Positions 48,830-60,168 of a stretch of 64,000 nucleotides of DNA are shown here, in pieces. Within the stretch, counting starts at the first letter, position 1. Every line of letters starts with the position of its first letter. Origin of the DNA: Halomonas citrativorans (GTDB lineage Bacteria > Pseudomonadota > Gammaproteobacteria > Pseudomonadales > Halomonadaceae); the NCBI RefSeq assembly GCF_900163645.1, contig NZ_FUKM01000020.1, positions 24,534 to 88,533 of the forward strand, given 5' to 3'. Under the pieces are notes generated by a model. It saw only the letters and a list, made by a program, of their open reading frames with translations, was not told the origin of the DNA and searched no databases. The position numbers and the translations under genes are program-made.

Positions 48830-50374
48830 ATGCAGCAATTGAATCCTTCCGAGATCAGCGACATCATCAAGCAGCGAATTGAGAAGCTTGACGTCGCATC
48901 TGAAGCTCGTAATCAGGGCACCATCGTAGGTGTTTCCGACGGTATCGTGAAAATTCACGGCCTCGAAGACGCCATGTTTGGTGAAATGATTGAATTTCCT
49001 AACAGCGTTTTTGGCATGGTACTTAACCTGGAGCGTGACTCCGTAGGTGCTGTTGTCCTGGGCGACTACCTGCTGCTTGAAGAAGGCATGACCGCGAAAT
49101 GCACCGGTCGTATTCTTGAAGTACCAGTAGGCCCTGAGCTGATTGGCCGTGTTGTTGATGCGTTGGGTAACCCCATCGACGGCAAAGGCGATATCAACGC
49201 TAAAATGACCGACGCGGTAGAAAAAGTAGCGCCTGGCGTTATTACCCGTCAGTCGGTTGATGAGCCGATTCAAACCGGCTTGAAATCCATCGACGCCATG
49301 GTGCCGATCGGTCGTGGTCAGCGTGAGCTGATTATCGGTGACCGTCAGATCGGTAAAACTGCCATTGCCATTGATGCGATCATCAACCAGAAAGGCAAAG
49401 GCGTTACCTGTGTCTACGTTGCCATTGGTCAGAAACAGTCGACCATTGCCAACGTTGTGCGCAAGCTCGAAGAGCATGGCGCGATGGAACACACCATCGT
49501 CGTTGCTGCGGGCGCTGCCGATCCGGCTCCGATGCAGTTTCTCTCCGCGTATTCCGGTTGCACCATGGGTGAGTACTTCCGTGACCGTGGCGAAGACGCG
49601 ATGATCGTGTATGACGATCTTTCCAAGCAGGCAGTGGCATACCGTCAGGTATCCCTGCTGCTGCGTCGCCCGCCAGGCCGTGAAGCCTATCCCGGTGACG
49701 TGTTCTATCTCCACTCGCGTCTGCTTGAGCGTGCGGCACGTGTCAACGTCGACTACGTTGAGAAGTTCACCAACGGTGAAGTGAAGGGCAAAACCGGTTC
49801 CTTGACCGCGCTGCCGATCATCGAAACCCAAGGTGGCGACGTTTCTGCGTTCGTTCCGACCAACGTGATCTCGATCACCGACGGTCAGATCTTCCTGGAA
49901 ACCAGCCTGTTTAACTCCGGTATTCGTCCGTCGATTAACGCAGGTTTGTCCGTATCGCGCGTGGGCGGTGCTGCCCAGACCAAGATCATCAAAAAGTTAG
50001 GTGGTGGTGTTCGTCTGGCCTTGGCTCAGTACCGTGAACTGGCTGCGTTCTCGCAGTTCGCTTCTGACCTTGACGAAGCGACCCGTAAGCAGCTTGAGCA
50101 CGGTCAGCGCGTCACCGAACTGATGAAGCAGAAACAGTATTCGCCGATGTCGGTTGCAGAAATGGCGCTGTCTCTCTACGCCGCTAACGAAGGTCACATG
50201 GATGATGTGAGCGTCGATAAAGTGTTGGACTTCGAACGTGCCCTGCACGATTACATGAAGTCTGAGCACGGCGACCTGCTCGACAAAATCAACCAGACCG
50301 GCGACTACAACGGCGAGATTCAAGACGGCTTGAAGTCGGGTCTCGAGAAGTTCAAGGCGACTCAGAGCTGGTAA
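48830..50374 (+). CDS. atpA: ATP synthase F1 subunit alpha
   Basis: A 514-residue nucleotide-binding subunit. N-terminal [20 protein letters not shown]-loop [20 protein letters not shown] near residue 170; PASAFVP-like [20 protein letters not shown]; signature [19 protein letters not shown]. The alpha sites bind non-catalytic nucleotides and the arginine finger (in SVSRVGG) acts at the beta sites. Length is as usual (513 in E. coli). Confidence 0.98.
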   Translation: MQQLNPSEISDIIKQRIEKLDVASEARNQGTIVGVSDGIVKIHGLEDAMFGEMIEFPNSVFGMVLNLERDSVGAVVLGDYLLLEEGMTAKCTGRILEVPVGPELIGRVVDALGNPIDGKGDINAKMTDAVEKVAPGVITRQSVDEPIQTGLKSIDAMVPIGRGQRELIIGDRQIGKTAIAIDAIINQKGKGVTCVYVAIGQKQSTIANVVRKLEEHGAMEHTIVVAAGAADPAPMQFLSAYSGCTMGEYFRDRGEDAMIVYDDLSKQAVAYRQVSLLLRRPPGREAYPGDVFYLHSRLLERAARVNVDYVEKFTNGEVKGKTGSLTALPIIETQGGDVSAFVPTNVISITDGQIFLETSLFNSGIRPSINAGLSVSRVGGAAQTKIIKKLGGGVRLALAQYRELAAFSQFASDLDEATRKQLEHGQRVTELMKQKQYSPMSVAEMALSLYAANEGHMDDVSVDKVLDFERALHDYMKSEHGDLLDKINQTGDYNGEIQDGLKSGLEKFKATQSW

Positions 50375-50380
50375 TGTCCG

Positions 50381-50400
50381 GCCCGCCTGTGGGCGGGCTT
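50381..50400 (+). other. Intercistronic hairpin between atpA and atpG
   Basis: A 7-base GC stem (GCCCGCC / GGCGGGC) with a 4-base loop, directly after the atpA stop and without a U-run. It may tune the level of atpG against atpA or mark an RNA processing point (inference). Confidence 0.5.
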
Positions 50401-50439
50401 GCCTACTTTCTGAGAGTCACGAACGAAAGGTAGATCGCT

Positions 50440-51327
50440 ATGGCAGCTGCAAAAGAGATACGCACCCAGATCGGGAGCATCAAAAATACGCAGAAGATCA
50501 CCAGTGCCATGGAAATGGTGGCTGCATCGAAAATGCGTAAAGCACAAGATCTGATGAAGGCTGGCCAGCCGTATGCCAAGCAGATTCGCAACGTCGTAGG
50601 CCACATTGCTGACGCTAACCCCGAATATCGCCACGATTACATGATCGAGCGTAACGAGGTGAATCGCGTAGGCTACATTGTGGTGTCTACCGACCGCGGT
50701 TTGTGCGGCGGCTTAAACGTCAACCTGTTCAAGGCCGTGGTGAAAGATGCCCGTGTCTGGAGCCAGGAAGGCGCTGAGCTGGACTTCTGTGCCCTTGGCG
50801 CGAAAGGCAGTGCTTTCTTCCGTAACTATGGCGGCAACTTGATTGCAGCCAAGAGCGGATTAGGTGAAGCACCCACGGTCGAGGGTCTGATCGGTAGTAT
50901 CAAGGTCATGCTCGAAGCGTACGATGAAGGACGTCTTGATCGCCTGTACGTGGTGTACAACGAATTCGTTAACACCATGACGCAACGGCCGGTTGTGCGT
51001 CAGCTTCTTCCTCTGTCGCCTGATATGGGCGCAGACGCTAAACATGACGAAGAAAACGCCCGTCCCGAAAGCTGGGACTACCTGTATGAACCGGATGCCA
51101 AGGCGTTGCTAGACAGCCTGTTGGTTCGATTCATCGAATCGCAGGTGTATCAGGCGGTAGTCGAAAACGGTGCGTGCGAACAGGCCGCCCGGATGATCGC
51201 TATGAAGAGTGCCACTGATAACGCGGGCAACCTGATCGACGATCTGGAGATGGTTTACAACAAGGCCCGTCAGGCCGCCATCACCCAGGAAATTTCTGAG
51301 ATCGTCGGCGGCGCTTCAGCCGTATAA
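50440..51327 (+). CDS. atpG: ATP synthase F1 subunit gamma
   Basis: A 295-residue rotor shaft. The N-terminal helix begins [20 protein letters not shown] and continues [13 protein letters not shown], as in all gamma subunits. [18 protein letters not shown] is the conserved central motif. The C-terminal helix [20 protein letters not shown] and LNKAR-type [20 protein letters not shown] completes the coiled coil inside the alpha-beta ring. It lies 65 bases after atpA. Confidence 0.97.
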   Translation: MAAAKEIRTQIGSIKNTQKITSAMEMVAASKMRKAQDLMKAGQPYAKQIRNVVGHIADANPEYRHDYMIERNEVNRVGYIVVSTDRGLCGGLNVNLFKAVVKDARVWSQEGAELDFCALGAKGSAFFRNYGGNLIAAKSGLGEAPTVEGLIGSIKVMLEAYDEGRLDRLYVVYNEFVNTMTQRPVVRQLLPLSPDMGADAKHDEENARPESWDYLYEPDAKALLDSLLVRFIESQVYQAVVENGACEQAARMIAMKSATDNAGNLIDDLEMVYNKARQAAITQEISEIVGGASAV

Positions 51328-51333
51328 CGCCTA

Positions 51334-52780
<1,447 letters not shown>

Positions 52781-52804
52781 TCCCGTCCATTAGGGGGATT
52801 CGCT

Positions 52805-53233
52805 ATGGCGAATAGCTTCACTTGCAATATCGTCAGCGCAGAGGCATCTATCTTCTCAGGCAGTGTTGAGCAGGTAGTTGCTTCCGGGATGATGGGTGAC
52901 CTGGGTATTTTGCCGGGTCACGCCCCGTTACTGACGGAGCTTCAGCCGGGCCCGATTCGTGTCATTCACGATAATGGCAAGGAAGAGAACTTCTTTGTCT
53001 CGGGTGGCTTTATGGAAGTCCAGCCGGATGTCGTTACGATTCTGGCAGACGCCGCAACGCGGGCCAGCGACCTCAATGAGGCCGCTGCCGAAGAAGCGCG
53101 TCAGGAAGCGCTGAAAGCCTTTAATGAGAAGTCATCGGAGCTGGATTATACCCGTGCCTCCGCTGAACTTGCCGAAGCCGTTGCACAGCTGCGTACGATC
53201 CAGCAGCTGCGCAAAAAGGCAGGTAAAGGCTAA
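52805..53233 (+). CDS. atpC: ATP synthase F1 subunit epsilon
   Basis: A 142-residue subunit (E. coli 139). The beta-sandwich domain runs FTCNIVSAEASIFSGSVEQV, then MMGDLGILPGHAPLLTELQP and FFVSGGFMEVQPDVVTILAD. The C-terminal helices (AAEEARQEALKAFNEK; RASAELAEAVAQLRTIQQL) can extend into the head to inhibit ATP hydrolysis. It is the last gene of the operon and is followed by a strong terminator. Confidence 0.97.
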   Translation: MANSFTCNIVSAEASIFSGSVEQVVASGMMGDLGILPGHAPLLTELQPGPIRVIHDNGKEENFFVSGGFMEVQPDVVTILADAATRASDLNEAAAEEARQEALKAFNEKSSELDYTRASAELAEAVAQLRTIQQLRKKAGKG

Positions 53234-53254
53234 CACTACGCGGTAAGCGTGAAT

Positions 53255-53299
53255 AAAACGCCCCTTGAACCCGTTAGGGTTTAAGGGGCGTTTTTTTTG
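53255..53299 (+). terminator. Strong intrinsic terminator of the atp operon
   Basis: An 18-base stem (AAAACGCCCCTTGAACCC / GGGTTTAAGGGGCGTTTT, one G-T pair) with a 4-base loop and eight T, 21 bases after the atpC stop. Confidence 0.95.
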
Positions 53300-53375
53300 T
53301 CTGGTACACTTGTCATAAGCATTTAGTAGCATAATGCTTGTCAGCACTGACTCGTCTGCAGAGAAGGAGAACGCG

Positions 53376-54758
53376 ATGTCATTGAACGATGAAATCTTGC
53401 AGGAATTAAAAACCGAGCTGCTTGACGAGCTGGTCAAAGAGGAACCGAAAAGAGAGCTATTATCCGAACGCTTGGCCGAAATTCGTTCGGCAGATATTGG
53501 TGAGGTGCTTGAAGAGCTTATCGAGGAGGACGAAGAGCTGTCCGCAGCGCTTTCAGTGCTCGATATACTTTCTACAGAACGCGCCGCTAATGTGCTTGGC
53601 TACCTGCCAGGTGAAAGTCAGCTGGAAGTCGTGGGTGAGCTAAAGGACACCCAGGTACTTAAGCTGTTGGAAGAGATGGGCTCTGACGAACGGGTGGACC
53701 TGTTCAATCTTCTGGATGAAGATCGCCGAGAAGCGCTGTTACGGCGCATGGCACATCAGGAGCGGGAAGATCTCAAGCGGCTGGCAGGCTACGAGGAAGG
53801 CACTGCAGGCGCCATTATGACCTCTGACTATGTGGCGATAGCCAGTGGCATGACGGTGTCTCAGGCAATGATGCGCGTACGCCAGACTGCTCCGGATGCA
53901 GAGACGGTCTATCAGCTCTATATCCTGGACAACGATGGCAGGCTGATTGGCACGATGTCCCTGCGTCAGTTGATGATTGCCAGGCCCGGCGCGTTGGTTG
54001 ACGACATCATGATCAAGGATGTGATCAGCACCGCCGTGGATGAAGCGCAGGAAGAAGTAGCTCGCATCGTGGCTCGTTATGACCTCTTGGCGCTGCCGGT
54101 GATTGATGCCGAAAACCGTATGGTGGGTATCGTTACTCACGATGATGCGATGGACGTGGCGGAGTCGGAAGCCACCGAAGATATCCACAAGGGGATGTCG
54201 ATTGGCCAGTTGGAAGATGGCGTTAGCCGTGTATCGCTGTGGAGTCTGTACCGTAAACGGGTGACGTGGCTGGTAGTACTGGTCTTTGCCAACCTGTTTT
54301 CCGGTGCGGGTATTGCTCACTTTGAAGATATTATTGCCGCCCAGGTGGCGTTGGTATTCTTCCTGCCCTTGTTGATTGGTAGTGGCGGTAACGCAGGCGC
54401 TCAGGCGGCAACGCTGATGGTTCGCGGTATGGCAACCGGTGATGTAGGCGTTAAGGACTGGAGTAAAATGCTCGGCCGAGAGCTGTTGGTAGCTGGCTCC
54501 TTGGGGCTTACCATGGCCATCGCCGTCGCCCCTATCGGTATACTGCGTGCAGGCAACGAAGTCGCTATTATCGTCTCCCTCAGTATGGTCACTATCGTAC
54601 TGTTTGGCAGCCTGCTGGGCATGTGCCTGCCGTTTGTACTGGAGCGCTTCAAGGTCGACCCGGCAGCTGCCTCTGCGCCGCTGGTCACCACCTTGATTGA
54701 TGCCACCGGGGTATTGATTTACTTCTCTATTGCAACGGCAATTCTTACTAGCTTATAG
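53376..54758 (+). CDS. mgtE: Magnesium transporter MgtE
   Basis: About 460 residues. N-terminal helical Mg2+-sensing domain (ERAANVLGYLPGESQLEVVG; MGSDERVDLFNLLDEDRREA); two CBS domains (EEGTAGAIMTSDYVAIASGM; DDIMIKDVISTAVDEAQEEV); then five membrane helices, including LIGSGGNAGAQAATLMVRGM and PLVTTLIDATGVLIYFSIAT, the conserved pore segments. It is a gated Mg2+ channel. Start at 53376, with AAGGAGA upstream, preferred to the ATG 14 codons earlier. Confidence 0.95.
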   Translation: MSLNDEILQELKTELLDELVKEEPKRELLSERLAEIRSADIGEVLEELIEEDEELSAALSVLDILSTERAANVLGYLPGESQLEVVGELKDTQVLKLLEEMGSDERVDLFNLLDEDRREALLRRMAHQEREDLKRLAGYEEGTAGAIMTSDYVAIASGMTVSQAMMRVRQTAPDAETVYQLYILDNDGRLIGTMSLRQLMIARPGALVDDIMIKDVISTAVDEAQEEVARIVARYDLLALPVIDAENRMVGIVTHDDAMDVAESEATEDIHKGMSIGQLEDGVSRVSLWSLYRKRVTWLVVLVFANLFSGAGIAHFEDIIAAQVALVFFLPLLIGSGGNAGAQAATLMVRGMATGDVGVKDWSKMLGRELLVAGSLGLTMAIAVAPIGILRAGNEVAIIVSLSMVTIVLFGSLLGMCLPFVLERFKVDPAAASAPLVTTLIDATGVLIYFSIATAILTSL

Positions 54759-54769
54759 AGAACAGCCGG

Positions 54770-55369
54770 CTAGCGCTGCACCCAGCCACGGCGGATAAGC
54801 GGCGCGAACAGCCAGTGATAAAGGCGCTTGGCGACGTGCTCATAAACCGGTAGCACTAGCCAGGCGCGGTTGATACCCACCAGCACGGCCATAACGGCTG
54901 ACAAAAGGGCAGCACCTGCCATATCCTGGGGAAAGTGGACGCCCAAAAAAATCCTTGCCCAGCCGACGGGAATGGCCAAGAGCAGAAGAAGGCTGCCGAT
55001 ACGTCGGGTGTAGCGATGCAGCATCAAGCTAAAGGCCATGGTTAGAATGATCGTTAGATGATTACTGGGAAAGGCTGGGGTTGGCGCATGGGCCATCAAC
55101 GTGGTGCCTACCGGTACCGCAAAGGGTCGGGGCATCGGCCACAGCATCCCGATGATGCCACTTATCGCTAAGGCCAGCAGCGTCGCTATCAGTGCCTCCA
55201 GCAGCGGCTGCTTGAGCTGTTCACCGCCGCGCAGCCAACCGACTACCAGCAGCGCAGGTAGTAGCCACATCAATTCAACGGCGCATCCATGAGCAAACAT
55301 GACCAGCCAGGCAGGGGTGTCAGCGGCGGCGTTGAGCCTTTCAAACAAGGTAAGGTTAAGCGCATTCAT
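54770..55369 (-). CDS. PAP2-family membrane phosphatase (undecaprenyl-diphosphatase-like)
   Basis: A 199-residue protein with about five helices. The three phosphatase motifs are visible: PMPRPFAVPVG (motif 1, Arg-Pro), PAFPSNHLTIILTMAFS (motif 2, with PSNH in place of PSGH), and RIFLGVHFPQDMAGAALLSA (motif 3, the catalytic His). BcrC/YbjG-type enzymes dephosphorylate undecaprenyl diphosphate at the outer face of the inner membrane. uppP lies 1.4 kb away, so two carriers may recycle the lipid. It converges with mgtE. Confidence 0.82.
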   Translation of the reverse strand: MNALNLTLFERLNAAADTPAWLVMFAHGCAVELMWLLPALLVVGWLRGGEQLKQPLLEALIATLLALAISGIIGMLWPMPRPFAVPVGTTLMAHAPTPAFPSNHLTIILTMAFSLMLHRYTRRIGSLLLLLAIPVGWARIFLGVHFPQDMAGAALLSAVMAVLVGINRAWLVLPVYEHVAKRLYHWLFAPLIRRGWVQR

Positions 55370-55427
55370 TACGTACTGAAACCATAAGGCCCGTCAGGTG
55401 GTTGAGTATTTGGCGTTTATCGAACGG

Positions 55428-56621
55428 CTAGCGCATCGCGCTACTGGCCGCTCGGGTGATAAACATGACTTCCACATGGCCGAGCCACTCAATATCACTG
55501 GCGAGTGCCTTGAGTTGGCTAGCCAAACATTGCGGGGGCTGATGTACCGCATCGCCGATAATTAAAGATACGGATACCTTGTCATCCAGATAGTGCAGTT
55601 GAAGCTCGTTTAACGTGCGCCACACCGGATGCGCGTACCAGCGTTGATCAAGCGCGGCCTCAACCTCCGGACGTAGTGGCAGGCCGGGCATTCGGCTGGG
55701 GTCTCCTTCTCCAGCGTCATCTTCAGGGTCAACATGGAAAATAACGTCGGTGAGTAGCGGAAACTCATGACGTAAACGGCGGCTGACCTCATTACCTATC
55801 TCATGGGCTTCTGAAACGGTGATTTTAGGCCCGACCACGACATGCAAATCCACCATTACCCAACCTGCTGATTGGCGAGTGCGAAGGTCATGCACGCTAT
55901 CCACGCCTGGTACGCTACAAGCTACGTCGTGCATTTGGCGTTGGGTGTCTTCAGGCAGTGCGGTATCGACTAATTCCCGCGCAGATTCCCACAGTAAATC
56001 CCAACCAACCTTGCCTACGAGCAGGCCAACCACAATGGCGGCGACGGCATCCAGCCAACCCAATCCAAACTGAGCACCAATCAGTGCGACCAGTACCACC
56101 GCAGTAGAAAGGGCATCGCTACGAGAGTGCCAGGCATTAGCCTCCAACAGCTTGGATTTTACCCGCCTGGCGACGCGCATGGTGTAGCGAAAAATCCACT
56201 CTTTACTGATCAGCGCAATAAACGTAATCACAATCGCCACTATGCCAGGCGCGGTGACTTCTGTGCCACTAAACAAGCGGTCCAGGCTTGACCAGGCAAT
56301 ACCACCTGCCACAAAGATCAGTACGCTACCCAACAGCAGTGTAGTGAGTGTTTCGATGCGCCCGTGACCATAGTGATGGTCATTGTCGGGCTCCTGACGC
56401 CCGTAATGAATGGCGGCCAGTACAAAGCCATCGGTGATTAAGTCAGAGAGCGAGTGGATGCCATCCGCAATCAGTGCGGCAGAACCCACCCAAAAACCTA
56501 CCGCCACTTTGACAATACTAAGCACACTATCCAACCAGGCACCTATATAGGTGACGCGCTTGGCTTCCTGATTATCTAGCTCGTGGTTGGGAACCACTGG
56601 CGTTTCAACGGTCTGAGTCAT
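55428..56621 (-). CDS. Cation diffusion facilitator (CDF) family transporter
   Basis: A 397-residue protein. Six helices are expected in the first ~220 residues, with FWVGSAALIADGIHSLSDLI (metal-site Asp residues in ADGIHSLSD) and DHHYGHGRIETLTTLLLGS. The C-terminal cytoplasmic domain includes SVHDLRTRQSAGWVMVDLHV and MLTLKM-like segments typical of FieF/YiiP. The family exports Zn2+, Fe2+ or other divalent cations in exchange for protons. The extra ~100 C-terminal residues beyond FieF (300 residues) have no motif I recognise. It lies upstream of the PAP2 gene on the same strand. Confidence 0.87.
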   Translation of the reverse strand: MTQTVETPVVPNHELDNQEAKRVTYIGAWLDSVLSIVKVAVGFWVGSAALIADGIHSLSDLITDGFVLAAIHYGRQEPDNDHHYGHGRIETLTTLLLGSVLIFVAGGIAWSSLDRLFSGTEVTAPGIVAIVITFIALISKEWIFRYTMRVARRVKSKLLEANAWHSRSDALSTAVVLVALIGAQFGLGWLDAVAAIVVGLLVGKVGWDLLWESARELVDTALPEDTQRQMHDVACSVPGVDSVHDLRTRQSAGWVMVDLHVVVGPKITVSEAHEIGNEVSRRLRHEFPLLTDVIFHVDPEDDAGEGDPSRMPGLPLRPEVEAALDQRWYAHPVWRTLNELQLHYLDDKVSVSLIIGDAVHQPPQCLASQLKALASDIEWLGHVEVMFITRAASSAMR

Positions 56622-56817
56622 GGAATACCTGACAAGGGAGCGCTTTCAATAAAGCATTATTGTAGCGCACTGCAATATGATCTCTTAAGCCCTTTACTTC
56701 TAAGTAGGCTAATACGCAATGCAAAACGATGGTAGGCATGGCGGACAATCCCCTAATGGAGGTGTATCCTTATGCGCCATTGTCATTCAACCACCCTTTT
56801 GATGTATAGGATGACCC

Positions 56818-57618
56818 ATGGAGTGGCTACAAATAGTGGTACTTGCCGCTGTGCAAGGGATAACGGAATTCTTACCTGTCTCAAGCTCGGCGCACTTGAT
56901 TTTAGTACCCGTATTAACCTCTTGGGAGGACCAAGGGCTTGCTTTTGATGTCGCACTCCACTTGGGCAGCTTAAGCGCGGTGGTGATCTATTTCCGGCAT
57001 GAAATTTGGCAAATGATAGCGAGCAGCCTGGCAGCGCTGCGTGGCCGGGGGATCAATAAAGATGCCCAGCTCGCGATCTGGGTCACGCTTGCCACGCTAC
57101 CTGTGTGTATCATCGGTTTTCTGCTTCGTGATGTTATCTCGGTGTATATGCGCTCCACGGTTATCATCGCGCTCAGCCTGATTGGCTTTGGCCTGTTACT
57201 GGGGTACGCCGACTGGAAAAAACGCGGTACTCGCAGTGAATACCAAATGCAGCTAAAAGATGTGCTGATCATTGGCGGCGCCCAAGCGCTGGCACTCATT
57301 CCTGGCACATCACGCTCAGGGATTACCATCACAGCCGCCCTTCTGGTAGGTATGAGTCGTGAAGGGGCTGCGAGGTTCTCCTTTTTACTTTCCATTCCGG
57401 TGATCGTATTAGCCGGTGGGTTAGAAGCCGTTGAACTTTTACATCAGCCCCAGTCAGTCGATTGGCTATCCATGGCGGCCGGAACGCTATTGTCCGGTGC
57501 TATCGCGTACCTGTGTATTCACTATTTCCTCGTTATTATTAAAAAAATGGGGATGCAGCCTTTTGTTGTTTATCGCGTACTGTTTGGTGCGTGGCTCCTC
57601 TGGTTTTTTCACGTTTAG
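56818..57618 (+). CDS. uppP: Undecaprenyl-diphosphatase UppP (BacA)
   Basis: A 266-residue, eight-helix membrane protein. The start AAVQGITEFLPVSSSAHLIL is the (E/Q)GxxE motif and first signature; IPGTSRSGITITAALLVGMS is the PGxSRSG active-site loop. It removes phosphate from undecaprenyl diphosphate, renewing the lipid carrier for peptidoglycan and O-antigen, and can confer bacitracin resistance. It is divergent from the CDF gene and precedes apbE with a 9-base gap. Confidence 0.96.
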   Translation: MEWLQIVVLAAVQGITEFLPVSSSAHLILVPVLTSWEDQGLAFDVALHLGSLSAVVIYFRHEIWQMIASSLAALRGRGINKDAQLAIWVTLATLPVCIIGFLLRDVISVYMRSTVIIALSLIGFGLLLGYADWKKRGTRSEYQMQLKDVLIIGGAQALALIPGTSRSGITITAALLVGMSREGAARFSFLLSIPVIVLAGGLEAVELLHQPQSVDWLSMAAGTLLSGAIAYLCIHYFLVIIKKMGMQPFVVYRVLFGAWLLWFFHV

Positions 57619-57627
57619 AGTAAGCTC

Positions 57628-58746
57628 ATGACCCTATTTATGCCTGAATCAACACGGTTAACAGTAAAAGCGGTATGCGTTATGTCGCTGTTACTACTGG
57701 TTGGCTGTTCGGAAAAAGATCGCCCTTTGGAGTCGCCAGTCAGTTTAGAGGGCGGTATCTTTGGCACGTTTTATCAGGTAACCATTAGTGACCCGTTAAC
57801 CCAGGAGCAGGCCAGCGATCTGGAAGCCGGTTTTTTGGAAGAGCTTGAACGTGTCGATGTGTCCATGTCGACGTATAAAGATGACTCTGAACTAAGCCTG
57901 TTTAACCAGGCACCGCTCAATGAGTGGCAGCCACTTTCCAACGAGCTGATTGAAGTACTGGCGATAAGCCGCTCGGTGTCTGAACAAAGTAACGGCGCGT
58001 TTGATACGACCGTTGGTGCTCTGGTCAATTTATGGAGTTTTGGTCCTGAGGCTCGCCCAAAAGAAGTCCCTTCGGAACAACAGTTGGCCGAGCGCTTGGC
58101 CGAAGTGGGCTTTGATGCTGTAGCGATCGATACTCAGGCCATGCAGGCGCGCCGTGAGCGCGACGTTTATGTGGATCTTTCCGGTGTCGCCAAGGGGCAT
58201 GCAACCGACCGCGTGGCAGCGTACCTAAACCAGCAAGGGATACAGGGTTATTTAGTCAACCTGGGTGGAGATATGCTGGCGCACGGCTATCGTGATGATC
58301 AAGAGACACCTTGGCGCGTAGGTATTGAAACGCCGCAAAACGGCGCGCCACAAGCACAGCATATTGTGCCTCTTCACGATATGTCGGTAGCGACCTCTGG
58401 GGATTACCGCAATTACTTTGAGGCTGATGGGCAGCGCTTTTCACATACCATTGATCCACGTACCGGGCGGCCTGTCTCGCATAACCTTGCATCGGTATCG
58501 GTTTTCCATCCATCCAATGCCTGGGCCGATGCCTGGGCCACCGCGTTATTGGTAGAAGACAGCGATACGGGTATGGAAGTGGCCGTTGCGCATCATCTGA
58601 GTGTATTAATGCTGATCCGTGATGGCGACCAGTGGCAAAGTATTGCAAGCCCTGCTTTTGTTGATGCATTTGGTGAAGAACTCATCAATGAAAGCGGTAT
58701 TGGTCAGTGGGCGTCTCCTAACGTGCGTCACGCAGAAGAAGGGTAA
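57628..58746 (+). CDS. apbE: FAD:protein FMN transferase, lipoprotein
   Basis: A 372-residue protein. Signal peptide and lipobox: MSLLLLVGCSEK, with the lipid Cys near residue 28. The ApbE body has GTFYQVTISDPL, DVSMSTYKDDSELSLFNQAP and VYVDLSGVAKGHATDRVA, with the FAD-binding LVNLGGDMLAHG and FSHTIDPRTGRPV, all canonical. It attaches FMN to threonine in proteins such as subunits of the Na+-translocating NADH:quinone oxidoreductase. It overlaps glmU by one base (TAATG). Confidence 0.94.
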   Translation: MTLFMPESTRLTVKAVCVMSLLLLVGCSEKDRPLESPVSLEGGIFGTFYQVTISDPLTQEQASDLEAGFLEELERVDVSMSTYKDDSELSLFNQAPLNEWQPLSNELIEVLAISRSVSEQSNGAFDTTVGALVNLWSFGPEARPKEVPSEQQLAERLAEVGFDAVAIDTQAMQARRERDVYVDLSGVAKGHATDRVAAYLNQQGIQGYLVNLGGDMLAHGYRDDQETPWRVGIETPQNGAPQAQHIVPLHDMSVATSGDYRNYFEADGQRFSHTIDPRTGRPVSHNLASVSVFHPSNAWADAWATALLVEDSDTGMEVAVAHHLSVLMLIRDGDQWQSIASPAFVDAFGEELINESGIGQWASPNVRHAEEG

Positions 58747-60122
58747 TGAGAATGCAAAAAGCGCTTGATGTAGTGATTCTCGCAGCGGGTAAAGGCACGC
58801 GGATGCGTTCACAAATGCCGAAGGTGCTTCACTCCTTGGCGGGCAAACCCATGGTGTCGCACGTGCTGGAAACAGCGGCGAGCCTAAGCCCTGCACGCAC
58901 GCAGGTCGTCATTGGTCACGGCGCTGAGCAGCTGCGTCACGCATTGGCGGATGAAAACGTCACGTTTGCCGTGCAAGAAGAGCAGAAAGGCACGGGGCAC
59001 GCCGCCGCTCAAGCATTGAAGGAACTTGGTGATGGCAATGTTTTGATACTGTATGGCGACGTACCGCTCATTCAAAGCGAAACGCTGACAGCACTTTTGG
59101 CCCATGTGAACGAACAACAGATGGGGTTGCTGACGGTTACGCTGGACGATCCAGCGGGGTATGGCCGTATTGTGCGTAATGCGGCGGGCGATGCAGTGGC
59201 GATTGTAGAGCAAAAAGATGCCAACGACGCCGAGCGTGCCATCACCGAATGCAACACCGGCATCATGGCGATGACCAGTGCCCAACTGGCGCGTTGGTTG
59301 CCTAAACTTTCTGCTGACAATGCTCAGGGTGAATACTACCTGACCGATGTGATCGAAATGGCAGCTAAAGAGGGGATTAAAGTCTGCACCGAGCAGCCAG
59401 CTCACGCCGTTGAAGTAGAAGGGGTTAATAACCGTGCCCAAATGGCGCGGTTAGAGCGCGTTTACCAAGCGCGCCAAGCGGACCAGCTAATGGAACAGGG
59501 CGTGGCACTGGCTGATCCTGCAAGGATCGACGTGCGCGGAAGCCTCACCTGTGGTCACGACGTGTTTATTGACGTGGGCTGCATTTTTGAAGGTGACGTG
59601 ACGCTGGGTGATGGCGTTAGTGTAGGGCCTTACTGTGTGATCAAAAACAGCACTATCGGTGCTGAAAGCATCATTGATAGTCACACTGTTATTGATCAAA
59701 CAAAGACGGCTGGCCATAACCTGGTGGGCCCTTATGCGCGCCTGCGCCCGGGGACGCGCTTGGCGGTTAACGCCAAGGTGGGGAATTTTGTAGAAACCAA
59801 AAACGCCGAGGTAGGCAAGGGTAGCAAAATTAACCACTTAAGCTATGTTGGCGATGCACGCTTGGGGCGCGACGTTAATATAGGTGCCGGTACGATTACG
59901 TGTAACTATGACGGCGCTAACAAACATCACACCGAGATAGGCGACCATGCCTTTATTGGCTCTAACAGCGCACTGGTGGCTCCGGTTACCGTAGGGGCAG
60001 GCGCGACCATAGGCGCTGGCTCAACCATTTCAAAAGATGTCCGTGAGCATGCCTTAGCTGTGACGCGAGGCAAGCAGCTGGAAAAGGCCGATTGGGTGCG
60101 TCCTGTTAAAGCTGGCAAGTAA
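58746..60122 (+). CDS. glmU: Bifunctional GlcNAc-1-P uridylyltransferase / glucosamine-1-P acetyltransferase
   Basis: A 458-residue protein (E. coli 456). N-terminal pyrophosphorylase LDVVILAAGKGTRMRSQMPK, then VQEEQKGTGHAAAQALKEL and ILYGDVPLIQSETLTALL; C-terminal left-handed beta-helix acetyltransferase with hexapeptides (FVETKNAEVGKGSKINHLSY; VNIGAGTITCNYDGANKHHT; IGSNSALVAPVTVGAGATIG). It makes UDP-GlcNAc for peptidoglycan and LPS. glmS follows 46 bases downstream. The start may be the ATG at 58752. Confidence 0.98.
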   Translation: MRMQKALDVVILAAGKGTRMRSQMPKVLHSLAGKPMVSHVLETAASLSPARTQVVIGHGAEQLRHALADENVTFAVQEEQKGTGHAAAQALKELGDGNVLILYGDVPLIQSETLTALLAHVNEQQMGLLTVTLDDPAGYGRIVRNAAGDAVAIVEQKDANDAERAITECNTGIMAMTSAQLARWLPKLSADNAQGEYYLTDVIEMAAKEGIKVCTEQPAHAVEVEGVNNRAQMARLERVYQARQADQLMEQGVALADPARIDVRGSLTCGHDVFIDVGCIFEGDVTLGDGVSVGPYCVIKNSTIGAESIIDSHTVIDQTKTAGHNLVGPYARLRPGTRLAVNAKVGNFVETKNAEVGKGSKINHLSYVGDARLGRDVNIGAGTITCNYDGANKHHTEIGDHAFIGSNSALVAPVTVGAGATIGAGSTISKDVREHALAVTRGKQLEKADWVRPVKAGK

Positions 60123-60168
60123 ACGAGTGGTACATCGATACCTTTAATTTATCCTGGGAGAACGGTTT

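Noticed and set aside
48755..49831. Long minus-strand open frame (358 codons) opposite atpA
   Set aside because: It lies entirely over the highly conserved atpA (with the end of atpH) and has no recognisable domain. The openness reflects codon bias of the real gene.
53739..54320. Minus-strand open frame opposite mgtE (193 codons)
   Set aside because: Shadow of mgtE, low-complexity His/Arg-rich translation with no motif.
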